From Hymenobacter arizonensis (GTDB lineage Bacteria > Bacteroidota > Bacteroidia > Cytophagales > Hymenobacteraceae), in the NCBI RefSeq assembly GCF_900115775.1, contig NZ_FOXS01000004.1, positions 62,001 through 126,000 of the forward strand: a stretch of DNA of 64,000 bases, given 5' to 3'. This document shows positions 1 through 8,728 of the stretch, piece by piece (position 1 is the first letter of the stretch; each line of letters starts with the position of its first letter). The notes under the pieces were generated by a model. It saw only the letters and a program-made list of their open reading frames with translations. It did not search any database and was not told the DNA's origin. The position numbers and the translations under genes were made by a program.

Positions 1-31
1 CTAGGGAATGTGCCCGGCAGTAGCCTGAAAG

Positions 32-1417
32 CTAGGCTCTGCTTTCCGCCTCGGCCTGAATAGCCGGCGGCGTGGGGTTATACTCCGGCGTAGAGGTGCG
101 ATGCTCGTCTCGCTTCTTGCCTTTGTCGTCTTTCATGTCGCGGCGGCTGAAGGGGCGAATGATGAGCCGCAGGGCTTGGTCGGTACTGAAGTAGCTGAAG
201 GCCCAGTCCACGAAAGCCACCACTTTGTTGCGGAAGCCCACCAGCGTCATCAAGTGAACAAATAGCCAGGTTGCCCAGCCCAGAATGCCATTGAAGTGCA
301 CGTTGCCGGGCAGGTCGACCACGGCTTTGTTGCGGCTCACAATGGCCATGGAGCCTTTGTTTTTGTACACAAAGTCTTTGGGAGTTTCGCCGCGCAGCAG
401 GCGCATCAGGTTTTCGCCCAGTTGGTCGGCTTGCTGCTGGGCTACGGGTGCCAGCATGGGCATACCGCGGGGCATGTCTTCGGTTACCATGTTGGCCAGG
501 TCGCCGATGGCGAAGATGTTGGCGTGGCCTTCTACCTGGTTCCAGCGATTCACGGTCACGCGCTTGTTGCGGGTCACCACTTCGGCGGGCAGGCCGGGCA
601 CTTCGGCGCCGTTCACGCCGGCGGCCCAGACCAGGTTTTCGGTCGGAATGTATTCCGTATCGGAGTAGTAGGCCCGACAGTTTTCAAAGTTTTTGATGGA
701 GGTGTTGAGCATCACCTTCACACCCAGCTCGTCGAGGTAGCGCTTGGCATCGGACTGCGAGGCTTCCGACATGGGCCCGAGTAGGGCAGGGCCGGCTTCA
801 ACCAGAAAAATCTGCATCGACCGCAAATCCAGCTCGGGGTAGTCTTTGGGCAGCACGTGCTTGCGCATCTCGGCCAGCGAGCCGCTGATTTCGACGCCCG
901 TGGGGCCGCCGCCCACCACCACGATGTTCATGAGAGCCTGCCGTTCGTTCGGGTTCTCCATCAGGAGCGCCTTCTCGAAGTTCTGGAAAATGAAGCTCCG
1001 CAGGTTCAGGGCATTCGGGATGCTCTTAATCTGCATGGCGTTGCGCTCGATGCTTTCCAGGCCGAAGAAATTGGTGAGCGAGCCCGTGGCTAGCACTAGG
1101 TAATCGTAGCGGATGTTGCCGACGCTGGTGACCACCGTGTTGCTGGCCGGGTCGACCCGCTGCACGTCGGCCATGCGGTAGTAAAAATTCTTCCGACCCG
1201 CAAAAATTTTGCGAATGGGGTAGGCAATGCTGCCGGCCTCGAGGGCACCGGTGGCCACCTGGTAAAGCAGGGGCTGAAAGTTGTGGTAGTTATTACGGTC
1301 GACCACGACCACCTGCACGGGAGCATTGCGCAGGGACTGGGCCAGGCGCAGGCCGCCAAAACCGCAGCCAATAATGACCACGCGCGGGTTAGCCGAAACG
1401 GGAAGGTTGGTATCCAT
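32..1417 (-). CDS. ndh: type II NADH:quinone oxidoreductase (NDH-2)
   Basis: A 461-residue FAD-dependent pyridine nucleotide-disulphide oxidoreductase. The first dinucleotide-binding motif GCGFGG lies near residues 17-22 and binds FAD. The second, GGGPTG near 169-174, binds NADH. A late AIGD motif near residue 300 contacts FAD. The C-terminal third holds a hydrophobic amphipathic stretch (GWATWLFVHLMTLVGF) that should anchor the protein to the inner face of the cytoplasmic membrane. NDH-2 enzymes pass electrons from NADH to the quinone pool without pumping protons. Complex I subunits are encoded elsewhere in this window, so the cell probably has both routes. Length and full motif set match the family. 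It appears to be transcribed alone. Confidence 0.93.
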   Translation of the reverse strand: MDTNLPVSANPRVVIIGCGFGGLRLAQSLRNAPVQVVVVDRNNYHNFQPLLYQVATGALEAGSIAYPIRKIFAGRKNFYYRMADVQRVDPASNTVVTSVGNIRYDYLVLATGSLTNFFGLESIERNAMQIKSIPNALNLRSFIFQNFEKALLMENPNERQALMNIVVVGGGPTGVEISGSLAEMRKHVLPKDYPELDLRSMQIFLVEAGPALLGPMSEASQSDAKRYLDELGVKVMLNTSIKNFENCRAYYSDTEYIPTENLVWAAGVNGAEVPGLPAEVVTRNKRVTVNRWNQVEGHANIFAIGDLANMVTEDMPRGMPMLAPVAQQQADQLGENLMRLLRGETPKDFVYKNKGSMAIVSRNKAVVDLPGNVHFNGILGWATWLFVHLMTLVGFRNKVVAFVDWAFSYFSTDQALRLIIRPFSRRDMKDDKGKKRDEHRTSTPEYNPTPPAIQAEAESRA

Positions 1418-1527
1418 GGGATAAAGCTAGAGTTAACCCTTACTTTACCCGGAAAGCCTTCAATATGTTGCCGCTAGCCCGCGTTTGGGGCCGGCTGCCA
1501 GGGCCATTTGCGAGCGGCCGGGACCTA

Positions 1528-2214
1528 TTAATCGTCGTTGTCCTTCTTCTTGAACTCGCCTTTTTTTACCTGCTGAATCAACTGTAGCCAGCTGAAGGGA
1601 TTGAGCAGCGGGTTGTTGGAGTATTGGCTGGGGCCCATGCCTTGGCGGCGGTCATATTCAAGTTGCTGCTGCTGCATGGTTTGCCGAAAATTTGCCGTCG
1701 GGCCCATGGGCTGCGAGTTGAAGATGCGGCGCATGAGCTGCTCGTTTAGGTTGTCGGCGGCAGCGGTGCCCTTTTCGGTGGGCAGGCGCAAGGCCAGGAA
1801 GGCTTTTTTGAAGTCGCGCTCGGTGGTGTAGGGAAATACCCGAACCTCGCCCAGCATGGTGGCATCTTCCTGCAGCTGAATGATGACGGAGTAGCTCTGG
1901 CGTTGGAAATCGGGCGGAATGACGATGGTTTGGTTGGCGTAGCCCAGCGAGCGAATCACGATGCTGTCGCCGGCCAGCACGGCCATCGAGAAGTAGCCGT
2001 AGGCGTTGGACGACGTGCCGCGGCCGGCCTTGGGCACGTAAATGGTGGCGCCGGGCACGCCCAGCAGGCTGTCGCCGCTGGCCACAATGCCGGTGAACTG
2101 TATCACCTTACGCTTGCCCTGGGCGTGCGCCGAAGGGGCTGCCAGGAGCAGCACGCCCAACAGGGCCACGGCAAAAAACAAAGAGAAGCGACGAAGGCGC
2201 AAGAGGTCAGGCAT
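1528..2214 (-). CDS. exported carboxypeptidase-regulatory-like domain protein
   Basis: A 228-residue protein with a clear signal peptide (hydrophobic core, ending near AHAQ). It is followed by an Ig-like CarboxypepD_reg-like domain (GIVASGDSLLGVPGATIYVPKAGRG..AYGYFSMAVLAGDSIVIRSLGY), the fold found at the N-termini of TonB receptors. I chose the internal ATG at 2214 because the open frame upstream of it would put about 60 non-signal residues before the signal peptide and would overlap the divergent regulator. The C-terminal half (ERDFKKAFLALRLP..) is Gln-rich and not recognised. Probably periplasmic or outer-membrane associated; role unknown. It is divergent from an ArsR-type regulator gene. 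Confidence 0.8.
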   Translation of the reverse strand: MPDLLRLRRFSLFFAVALLGVLLLAAPSAHAQGKRKVIQFTGIVASGDSLLGVPGATIYVPKAGRGTSSNAYGYFSMAVLAGDSIVIRSLGYANQTIVIPPDFQRQSYSVIIQLQEDATMLGEVRVFPYTTERDFKKAFLALRLPTEKGTAAADNLNEQLMRRIFNSQPMGPTANFRQTMQQQQLEYDRRQGMGPSQYSNNPLLNPFSWLQLIQQVKKGEFKKKDNDD

Positions 2215-2232
2215 GTTCAACAGGTGGTTGTA

Positions 2233-2240
2233 CAAATATA
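2233..2240 (-). promoter_or_regulatory. Bacteroidota -7 element (TATATTTG)
   Basis: Read on the minus strand this is TATATTTG, a match to TAnnTTTG, about 19 nt upstream of the ATG at 2214. It supports that start over the longer upstream frame. No convincing -33 TTG was seen. Confidence 0.5.
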
Positions 2241-2264
2241 CGACGCCGGGTTCGGGGCCGATTG

Positions 2265-2272
2265 TAACTTTG
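2265..2272 (+). promoter_or_regulatory. Bacteroidota -7 element (TAACTTTG)
   Basis: TAACTTTG matches TAnnTTTG exactly and lies 44 nt upstream of the ArsR-type regulator. Together with the opposing element at 2233-2240 it makes a compact divergent promoter region. Confidence 0.5.
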
Positions 2273-2316
2273 GCGAAAGGAAAACCGAAGGGCTTTGCAC
2301 CCTTCTTATACAGCAG

Positions 2317-2706
2317 ATGCGCTTGAAACATTTCACGGTTGCTTTTGGGCAGCAACTTTTTAAATCGTTGGGCGACGAAAGCCGGGTGCGCATCCTGCAT
2401 CTGCTGTGGCGCAACCGCGAAATGGTGGTGGCCGACTTAGAGCAAGTGCTCGACTTTACCCAGACCAAAACCAGTCGGCAATTATCGTACTTAAAAAACG
2501 CGGGCCTCGTGAGTGTGCGCCGCCTCGACAACTGGATGTACTACTTCCTGAAGGAAGAGGCGGCCGAATTGCTGCAAGAGTTGCTTGGGCTCATGGAAGA
2601 AGACCCGCAGCTGCTACATGACCAGAAAGTGTACCAAACCCTGTGGTCGAACCGGGAGCTGGCCGCGTATAAGCTGCAAAACCGGCACTGGCACGGCGTA
2701 AAATGA
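2317..2706 (+). CDS. ArsR family winged-helix transcriptional regulator
   Basis: A 129-residue regulator. Residues about 8-85 form an ArsR-type winged helix: FKSLGDESRVRILHLLWRNREMVVADLEQVLDFTQTKTSRQLSYLKNAGLVSVRRLDNWMYYFLKE. The recognition helix falls at TQTKTSRQLSYLKNAGLV. No metal-binding CxC pair is present in the usual helix, so metal sensing is not indicated. The start is the ATG at 2317; a much longer open frame upstream is antisense to the neighbouring gene. It is divergent from the exported Ig-like protein and may control it or itself. The ligand is unknown. Confidence 0.85.
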   Translation: MRLKHFTVAFGQQLFKSLGDESRVRILHLLWRNREMVVADLEQVLDFTQTKTSRQLSYLKNAGLVSVRRLDNWMYYFLKEEAAELLQELLGLMEEDPQLLHDQKVYQTLWSNRELAAYKLQNRHWHGVK

Positions 2707-2800
2707 TGGTGAACGGCCAGTGGGCCAACGGCTAGCGGGCTCAGCGCCCGGCTTCACACCAGCACTACGCCAGCGCCGGCCGCTCACCACCACTCTATCT

Positions 2801-3118
2801 ATGGACCACGACCGTCGTCTCTTTGTGTGCATTAATCAGAAATCCGGAGTAGGGGAGGCCGTGGCCAAGTCCCTGAAGAAGGAGCTAAAAGTACAGGGCC
2901 TGAAAAAACTGCTGACCGGCGGCGAACGCCAGCGGGTGCGGGTGCAAACCTGCAACTGCCTGGACATTTGCAAGCAGTGCAAAAAGGGCCCCGGTGCCGC
3001 CCTCATTGTGTACCCCGAAGGCACGGTGTATGGCAATGTGCGCCCCGCCGACGCGGCTGAGCTTGTGGCCGAGCACCTGGGCCGCGGGCACGTAGTGAAG
3101 CGCCTCCGCGTAGACTAG
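2801..3118 (+). CDS. thioredoxin-like (2Fe-2S) ferredoxin domain protein
   Basis: A 105-residue protein of the thioredoxin-fold 2Fe-2S ferredoxin family. Cysteines sit where cluster ligands are expected: one early (FVCINQK) and a later group in TCNCLDICKQCKKGP. The end of the fold follows (VYPEGTVYGNVRPADAAELVAEHL). Related domains occur alone or fused to complex I NuoE. Here it stands alone, so it is most likely a small cytosolic electron carrier or redox sensor. The start is the ATG at 2801; the frame extends further upstream without a plausible N-terminus. The partner is unknown. Confidence 0.85.
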   Translation: MDHDRRLFVCINQKSGVGEAVAKSLKKELKVQGLKKLLTGGERQRVRVQTCNCLDICKQCKKGPGAALIVYPEGTVYGNVRPADAAELVAEHLGRGHVVKRLRVD

Positions 3119-3232
3119 CCCACCGGTTCGGGCCCAAGCGGCGAATTTGTAGATGAGTTTTGCCGTGTATTCCAACCGTGGCAGGGGAGAATCCGTTGTT
3201 AGCTCAACTCAAAGATTTTTACTCCTCTACAC

Positions 3233-4471
3233 ATGCGCTTTATCCTCGCAGCCCTGGTATTTGCCGGGCTGACTTTCACCGCTGCTGCCCAGCCGGCCGG
3301 GCCCTCCGATTCCGTTTACGCAGTGGTGACCCCAACTCCCCCTCCCGGTTTGGCGCCGCTGGGTGCTCCGGTCCGAGCTCCAAAATCGTTCGGGCAAATT
3401 GGCAAGAACGGCCGCCTGACCCTGCTCCCCATTCCGGTATTGTTTTACCAGGCCGAAACCGGGCTCGGCTACGGCATAGGCGGGCTGCTGAGCGGCCGCT
3501 TTTCCGAAGACACCCTCACCCGCCCCTCCAACGCCCGTGTGCAGTACTGGACCACTCAAAAGGGCCAGTCGCTGCTGCAGCTGGTGCACACGGTCTACAC
3601 GCCCGGCGAGAAATTCTACCTCAACGGTGAACTCAGCGCCTACGATATTTTGCTGAACTACTACGGCACGGGGCCCAAAGCCACCAGCGCCAACGAGTCG
3701 CAGACGGAGTACAAGCTCTTAATCATCAACCAGCGGCTGCAGAAGCAGATTGTGCCCAAGGTGTTTTTTGGTGCTCAGTACCGCCTCACCAACGTTACGG
3801 ACATCAGCTTCCCTGCCCTTACCACCGACGAAAAGGCCCCCAGCGTGTTTCAGCGCGACCCGCGCATCACGGCCCGCGAGCGGCAGAACACTCGCGTGTC
3901 GGGCCTGGGTCCGGTTATTACCTACGACACCCGCGACGTGCCTTTGGCGGCGTTCCGGGGCGACCTGCTCGACTTTGGCGTGACGTTCAACGGCACGGGG
4001 CTGGGGTCTGACTACCGTTTTGTGCGCTATCAGTTCGACGCCCGCCACTTTCAGCCCCTGGGGTCAAATCGCACCATTCTGGCGGCGCAGTTCCTGGGGC
4101 AGTTCCATACCGGCGACGTGCCGTTTCGGGAGTTGGCCGGCATAGGCGCCAACCTCGGCGGCACGCTCTACAACAATGCCAACCTGCTGCGCGGCATCTA
4201 CGAGCAGCGCTTCCGCGACCGGCAGATGGTGATGTTTCAGGCTGAAATTCGCCAGAAATTGTTCTGGCGCTTCGACGGGGCCGTTTTCGGCGGCGTCGGC
4301 AACGTGAACAACTACATCGACAAGTTTGAGCTGCGCGATACCAAGTATGCCGGCGGGGCGGGCATTCGCTTTCACTTCATCGAGCGCGACCGGGTGAACC
4401 TGCGTTTCGACTACGCTTGGGGCACGGGCAGTGCCCCGGGCCTCCTGTTTGCCATTGGCGAAGCATTCTAA
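3233..4471 (+). CDS. Omp85/BamA-like outer membrane beta-barrel protein
   Basis: A 412-residue exported protein with a signal peptide ending near AAAQP. The body resembles the surface-antigen (Omp85/D15) barrel: GYGIGGLLSGRF, a strand-rich middle, GLGPVITYDTRDVPLAAFRGDLLDFGV, and a C-terminal GGAGIRFHFIERDRVNLRFDYAWGTG. No POTRA repeats are present between the signal peptide and the barrel, so it is a short barrel-only member and not the assembly factor BamA. Such proteins are widespread in Bacteroidota with unknown roles. It is monocistronic and followed by a strong terminator. Confidence 0.78.
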   Translation: MRFILAALVFAGLTFTAAAQPAGPSDSVYAVVTPTPPPGLAPLGAPVRAPKSFGQIGKNGRLTLLPIPVLFYQAETGLGYGIGGLLSGRFSEDTLTRPSNARVQYWTTQKGQSLLQLVHTVYTPGEKFYLNGELSAYDILLNYYGTGPKATSANESQTEYKLLIINQRLQKQIVPKVFFGAQYRLTNVTDISFPALTTDEKAPSVFQRDPRITARERQNTRVSGLGPVITYDTRDVPLAAFRGDLLDFGVTFNGTGLGSDYRFVRYQFDARHFQPLGSNRTILAAQFLGQFHTGDVPFRELAGIGANLGGTLYNNANLLRGIYEQRFRDRQMVMFQAEIRQKLFWRFDGAVFGGVGNVNNYIDKFELRDTKYAGGAGIRFHFIERDRVNLRFDYAWGTGSAPGLLFAIGEAF

Positions 4472-4496
4472 GCGGTGCTACTTGGCTCAAGCCAAT

Positions 4497-4533
4497 AAAA
4501 AAAACCCTTCTGCTTTGCAGGAGGGTTTTTTTG
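4497..4533 (+). terminator. rho-independent terminator
   Basis: An inverted repeat of AAAACCCT with AGGGTTTT followed by a T run, 25 nt after the stop codon of the Omp85-like gene. The rest of 4534-4796 holds no gene that I can support. Confidence 0.8.
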
Positions 4534-4796
4534 TGCCCGGTGAGGTGGGTGGGGCGCTAGTCAGCTGCTTGCTGTATGCGTGTGCTAAGGCCTCTGATGC
4601 GGGGGCTCCACGTTCGGTGCAGCCATGAGTTAAGCTGAGATTGATTGCGCAGGAAATATTGCGGGTGAGTCAGTGATTTAAATCCCTTGGTTCTTAGAAC
4701 AAAAGGACAATTCCACGGTTCAGGATACACAAAAAAGTGAAGCTGTAGGGTAAGCTGAACACTATCGTTTGCTATTGCCTGACGTATAAAGCGGTA

Positions 4797-6011
4797 ATGG
4801 ACCACGCTACGCCTGCTCGCTTTCTCGGTTCTCACGAGGCCACTGCTTCAGTTGCAATTATTCCGCTGGCCAAGCTACCCGTGGTGCCGCGCCGGAGCCG
4901 CTACGCCAAGCTGCTGCACCAGCAGTTGCCGCCGCCCCGCGCTGGGCTACTGACCAGCGTCATCATCCCAGCCAAGAACGAGGCCACCAACCTGCCGGCC
5001 TCGCTGGCTGCCTTGGCCGCGCAGACGGACTTGCACGGCCACCCCCTGCCCCCTGACAGCTTTGAAGTAATTGTGCTGGCCAACAACTGCACCGACGCCA
5101 CCGCAGCCACCGTGCGCCAGCAGGCCGCTGGTTTTCCAGAACTGGTGCTGCACGTGGCCGAGCTGGCCCTGCCCACGGCCAAGGCCCACGTGGGCTGTGC
5201 CCGCCGCCTGCTAATGGACGAGGCCTGTGCACGCCTGGAGCAAGCAGGCCCTGCCATCAGCATCATTGCCAGCACCGACGCCGACACGCACGTAGCGCCC
5301 ACATGGCTGGCCGCCATCCAAGCCGAAATCGGGGCGGGAGCCGATGCCGTGGGCGGCCGCATCTTCACCGAAATCACCGAGCCTGCCTTGTTGCCGTTGC
5401 GCCGCATTCACGTGCGCGACACGGCTTACCGCCTGCTGTGTGCCCGTCTCGAACACGCGCTGGACCCCAACCCGGCCGACCCTTGGCCGCGACACCACCA
5501 ACATTTTGGCGCTAGCCTGGCCCTTACCACCCGCGCCTATCGCCAGGTAGGCGGCCTGCCCGAAGTGCGGTTTCTGGAAGATGAAGCCTTGTGCCAGGCC
5601 CTGCGGCAGCACGATTTATCGGTGCGCCACAGCCCGCATGTGCAGGTGCTCACCTCGGCCCGTCGGCAGGGCCGGGTAGAAGTGGGCTTGTCGTGGCAGC
5701 TGTGCGAATGGCTGAAGATGAGCCGACAGCACCGCGAGCCCCACGTGGAAAGCCCGCGCCAGCTGGCGGCTTTGTGGCGGTTGCGGCGCCAGCTCCGCAC
5801 GTATTGGGCCGCCCGCCCCGCGCACTGGGACGAGGTGCTAGCCTCCGTGGCAGCCCGGCTCGGCCTGCCCGCGCCGGCCCTGCTGGCCCAGGTAAAAAAG
5901 GCCCGCACCTTTGGGGAGCTCTGGGCTGGCGTGCAGGCAACCGCCCCAGGCGCAGCCGTGCCGCTGGTGCCGCTGTCTATGGCACTGTATGAGCTGCCGC
6001 TGCTGCTGTAG
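4797..6011 (+). CDS. family 2 glycosyltransferase
   Basis: A 404-residue GT-A-fold glycosyltransferase. Motifs in order: SVIIPAKNEATNLPASLAAL near residues 54-73 (nucleotide-sugar start of the fold), FEVIVLANNCTDATAA, a DAD metal-binding motif in IASTDADTHVAPTW near residue 160, and FLEDEALCQAL near 260. No membrane segments are evident, so it should work in the cytosol. It converges on the S9 peptidase with only 17 bp between them. Past that peptidase lie NodS-like methyltransferase, PIG-L deacetylase and acyl-CoA dehydrogenase genes. GT2, deacetylase and N-methyltransferase are the gene classes that build Nod-factor-like glycolipids, so a shared pathway is a reasonable inference. The sugar donor and acceptor are unknown. 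Confidence 0.85.
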   Translation: MDHATPARFLGSHEATASVAIIPLAKLPVVPRRSRYAKLLHQQLPPPRAGLLTSVIIPAKNEATNLPASLAALAAQTDLHGHPLPPDSFEVIVLANNCTDATAATVRQQAAGFPELVLHVAELALPTAKAHVGCARRLLMDEACARLEQAGPAISIIASTDADTHVAPTWLAAIQAEIGAGADAVGGRIFTEITEPALLPLRRIHVRDTAYRLLCARLEHALDPNPADPWPRHHQHFGASLALTTRAYRQVGGLPEVRFLEDEALCQALRQHDLSVRHSPHVQVLTSARRQGRVEVGLSWQLCEWLKMSRQHREPHVESPRQLAALWRLRRQLRTYWAARPAHWDEVLASVAARLGLPAPALLAQVKKARTFGELWAGVQATAPGAAVPLVPLSMALYELPLLL

Positions 6012-6028
6012 CGCGCGGCTGCTCCGGC

Positions 6029-8485
6029 TTACTTCTCTGTTTTGAGGCCAGTGGGCGGCGAGGCGCCCGGGTTCAGGTTGGTTTCGAACAGCTTCAGAAT
6101 GCGCTTGTACTCGTCGGTCCAGGAGCTGGGCTCGACGAAGCCGTGGTCTTCGACGGGGTACACGGCCAGCTCCCAGTTTTCTTTGTGAAGCTCGATGAGG
6201 CGCTGCGACAGCCGCACAATGTCCTGGAAGTGCACGTTGGTATCGACCATGCCATGGCACATGAGCAGGGCACCCTTGAGCCCGGCCGCGTAGTTGATGG
6301 GCGAAGAGCGAGCATAAGCAATGCTGTCCTGGTAGGGCTCGTTCAGGATGTTATCGGTGTAGCCGTGGTTGTAGTGGGCCCAGTCGGTCACCGAGCGGAG
6401 CGCGGCCCCGGCTTTGAACACCTCCGGCTGAGTAAACATGGCCATGAGAGTGATAAAGCCACCGTAGCTACCGCCATAAATGCCAATGCGCTGGGGGCTG
6501 ACGCCGTATTTCTCGGTCAGGAGCTTGGCACCGTCTACGTGGTCGGAGAGGTCTTTGCCGCCCATGAAGCGGTAGATGCCGGTGCGCACGTCGCGCCCGT
6601 AGCCCGAGGAGCCGCGGTAGTCAATGTCGAGCACCGTGTAGCCGCGGTCAACCAGCAAGTTGTGAAACATGTACTCGCGCGAGTACTGGCTCCACCACTT
6701 GTGGGCATTTTGCAAGTAGCCCGCGCCGTGCACGAAAATAACAGCCGGCCCCTGCGCCTGCGGGTTGGCTGGGCGGTAGAGCCGGGCGTACACGTCGACC
6801 CCATCCTGGGCTTTGATGGTAATTACCTCTGGGTCGCGCCAGGGGTATGCCTCGAACTCCGCAGTGGTAGAGTGCGTGAGCTGGCGCATGGTAGCGCCGG
6901 GCTTGTTGGGCATCACATACAATTCCCAGGGCTTGTTGGCGTAGCTGTAGCGCACGGCCAAGGTCTTTTCATCGGGCGAAAGCGTAACCTCGCTGGCGCC
7001 GGGCTTGGTCGTGATTTGCGTGAGGGCACCGCCTTCTACGGGCATCCGGAAAAACTGCTGCTCGCCCGGGTTGGTCTTGTTGGTGATGAGGTACCAGGTT
7101 TTCTTGTCCTGGCTGAGCTGGGCCTGCTGCACCTCAAACTTGCCGCTGGTGAGGGCCTTTTTCTGACCCGTGCTCACGTCCACGGTGTACAGGTGCGAGT
7201 AGCCCGATTCCTCGCTCTGAAACCACACCCGGCGGTTGTCGGCCAGCCAGCCCACGTTGCCAGCGCCGTTGCCAATGCCGGGCCCGCTAATCCAGGCCTC
7301 GTCGCGCTGGCGGTCGAGCAGGCTGATTTTTTGGGTGGCGGGGTCCAGCGATACTATCCACCGGTCTTTGTTGTCGGCGGCGCGCATCACCAGGAAAGCC
7401 CGCTGGCCATTGTCCGACCACACGGGCCGGAAAGGAATCACCCGGCGGGTTTCCGTGGGCTTTTTGGTTTGTTTGGCCTTAGTGGTATCCGCTGGCTGCG
7501 GGGCTTTGGCTTGCAGCTGGTATTCTTTGCGGTACGCCGGCAGCTCGTCCAGTCCTTTGAGCTCTTTGTAGCCCAGCACAAACGTGGTGTCGCGGCCGAT
7601 GTCGTACAGCCCCATTTCATAGGCCGTTTGGTTGGAGCCCACTTTGGTGCGGGTCGAAATGTCTTCCGTGAAGCCCGACGCTGTCACAAAGCTGGGCACA
7701 ATGGCGAGCTTCGCCTTATCGGCCGGCGTCACCAGCGAGTAGGTTACAAACCGGCCGTCGGGGCTGAGCTGCAGGTTTTCTACGGTTTTGGCGCCTAGGT
7801 AAATGGCTTTGGGGCGCAGCTGGGCCAAGGTTTTCTGCAGCTTCTCGCGGGCTTTCACGTCCTGGTCGCGCTGCCGGAGCACTTCGAACAGCGCCATTTG
7901 CTCGGCTTTCAGGAATTTCTCGGCCGGGCTCAGGTCGGTACCTGCGGGGCGGGGGCCGCGGCGCAAGTCGGTGCGCTGGGTGGTTTCGCCGGTGGCAGGG
8001 TCCCAGGTGAAGAGGTTGCCGTTGCGGGTGTAGCTCACCACGCGGTCTAGTAGGGCAAAATCAGGCTCAGTTTCGCGCTCGGCTGTGTTGGTTACGCGGC
8101 GGGCTTTCTGGGTTTTCAGGTCGAGCAGGTAAATGTCACCGTCCTTCTCATACACCTTGCGTGTGTAGCGCCGGTCGTACTGCCCGCGGCTGGTCGGCAG
8201 CGCCTGCTGCTCTCGCAGGCTCACTTTGCGCGCCTGGCCCCCGCTGGGCGCTATCGAGTAGAGCGAGTCGCGCCGCGCCTTCTCCGGGTTCCAGCTGAAA
8301 TAGATGCGTTTGCCGTCTTCGCCCCAATACACGTTCGAAGGCGAGGCCCCGACCCACTGCGCCGGGTCGCGCATGATTTTTTCAACGGTAAGCGAAGCCG
8401 GGGCAGGCTTTCCGGCAGTCGGAGCCTGAGCACGTAAGGCCACGGGCAAAGCCAGCGGCAGGGCCGCAAGAAGAAGGAAACGCAT
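6029..8485 (-). CDS. S9 family peptidase (dipeptidyl peptidase IV-like)
   Basis: An 818-residue exported serine peptidase. A signal peptide (MRFLLLAALPLALPVALRAQ) is followed by a beta-propeller-like region to about residue 560 and then an alpha/beta-hydrolase domain. The nucleophile is near Ser673 in GIYGGSYGGF. The Asp lies in HGMVDTNVHF and the His in VEDHGF, completing the triad. The family removes dipeptides or cleaves small peptides, usually in the periplasm. It is downstream of the methyltransferase gene on the same strand but separated by 243 bp containing a palindromic repeat and a candidate promoter, so it is probably a separate transcription unit. Confidence 0.92.
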   Translation of the reverse strand: MRFLLLAALPLALPVALRAQAPTAGKPAPASLTVEKIMRDPAQWVGASPSNVYWGEDGKRIYFSWNPEKARRDSLYSIAPSGGQARKVSLREQQALPTSRGQYDRRYTRKVYEKDGDIYLLDLKTQKARRVTNTAERETEPDFALLDRVVSYTRNGNLFTWDPATGETTQRTDLRRGPRPAGTDLSPAEKFLKAEQMALFEVLRQRDQDVKAREKLQKTLAQLRPKAIYLGAKTVENLQLSPDGRFVTYSLVTPADKAKLAIVPSFVTASGFTEDISTRTKVGSNQTAYEMGLYDIGRDTTFVLGYKELKGLDELPAYRKEYQLQAKAPQPADTTKAKQTKKPTETRRVIPFRPVWSDNGQRAFLVMRAADNKDRWIVSLDPATQKISLLDRQRDEAWISGPGIGNGAGNVGWLADNRRVWFQSEESGYSHLYTVDVSTGQKKALTSGKFEVQQAQLSQDKKTWYLITNKTNPGEQQFFRMPVEGGALTQITTKPGASEVTLSPDEKTLAVRYSYANKPWELYVMPNKPGATMRQLTHSTTAEFEAYPWRDPEVITIKAQDGVDVYARLYRPANPQAQGPAVIFVHGAGYLQNAHKWWSQYSREYMFHNLLVDRGYTVLDIDYRGSSGYGRDVRTGIYRFMGGKDLSDHVDGAKLLTEKYGVSPQRIGIYGGSYGGFITLMAMFTQPEVFKAGAALRSVTDWAHYNHGYTDNILNEPYQDSIAYARSSPINYAAGLKGALLMCHGMVDTNVHFQDIVRLSQRLIELHKENWELAVYPVEDHGFVEPSSWTDEYKRILKLFETNLNPGASPPTGLKTEK

Positions 8486-8570
8486 AGAAAGTAGTCAGTT
8501 GGATAATAGCGCTAGCGAGGGCTGGTAGTAGCAGCTATTGCCACACCTGCAACCCAAAGTGCCAAGGCAA

Positions 8571-8597
8571 CAAAGCTACTTATCTCAATGATGACAA
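8571..8597 (-). promoter_or_regulatory. candidate promoter for the S9 peptidase
   Basis: On the minus strand a TTG (8597-8595) precedes TAGCTTTG (8578-8571) by 16 nt. The -7 octamer fits TAnnTTTG. The leader to the ATG would be about 85 nt. The spacing is on the short side. Confidence 0.35.
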
Positions 8598-8670
8598 CGT
8601 ACTGAGAGGACGGATATCAGCAAAGCTCTGTGGCTTAAGGTGCGAGCCCTGTTTCCGATACAGTATGTCT

Positions 8671-8712
8671 GAACGATGTAGAGACGCCAAGTGTCGCGTC
8701 TCTACATCGTTC
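8671..8712. repeat. palindromic element, GTAGAGACGC family
   Basis: Perfect 17-bp arms (GAACGATGTAGAGACGC and its complement) flank an 8-nt loop between the methyltransferase stop and the peptidase start. It could also act as a terminator hairpin, but no T run follows. Its sequence differs from the GTCAT-type elements elsewhere in the window. Confidence 0.75.
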
Positions 8713-8728
8713 AATGAATGCGAGTGAC

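Noticed and set aside
4557-4835. 92-codon open frame on the minus strand in the gap before the GT2 gene
   Set aside because: No family resemblance, no signal or membrane pattern, and it overlaps the start of the well-supported glycosyltransferase gene.
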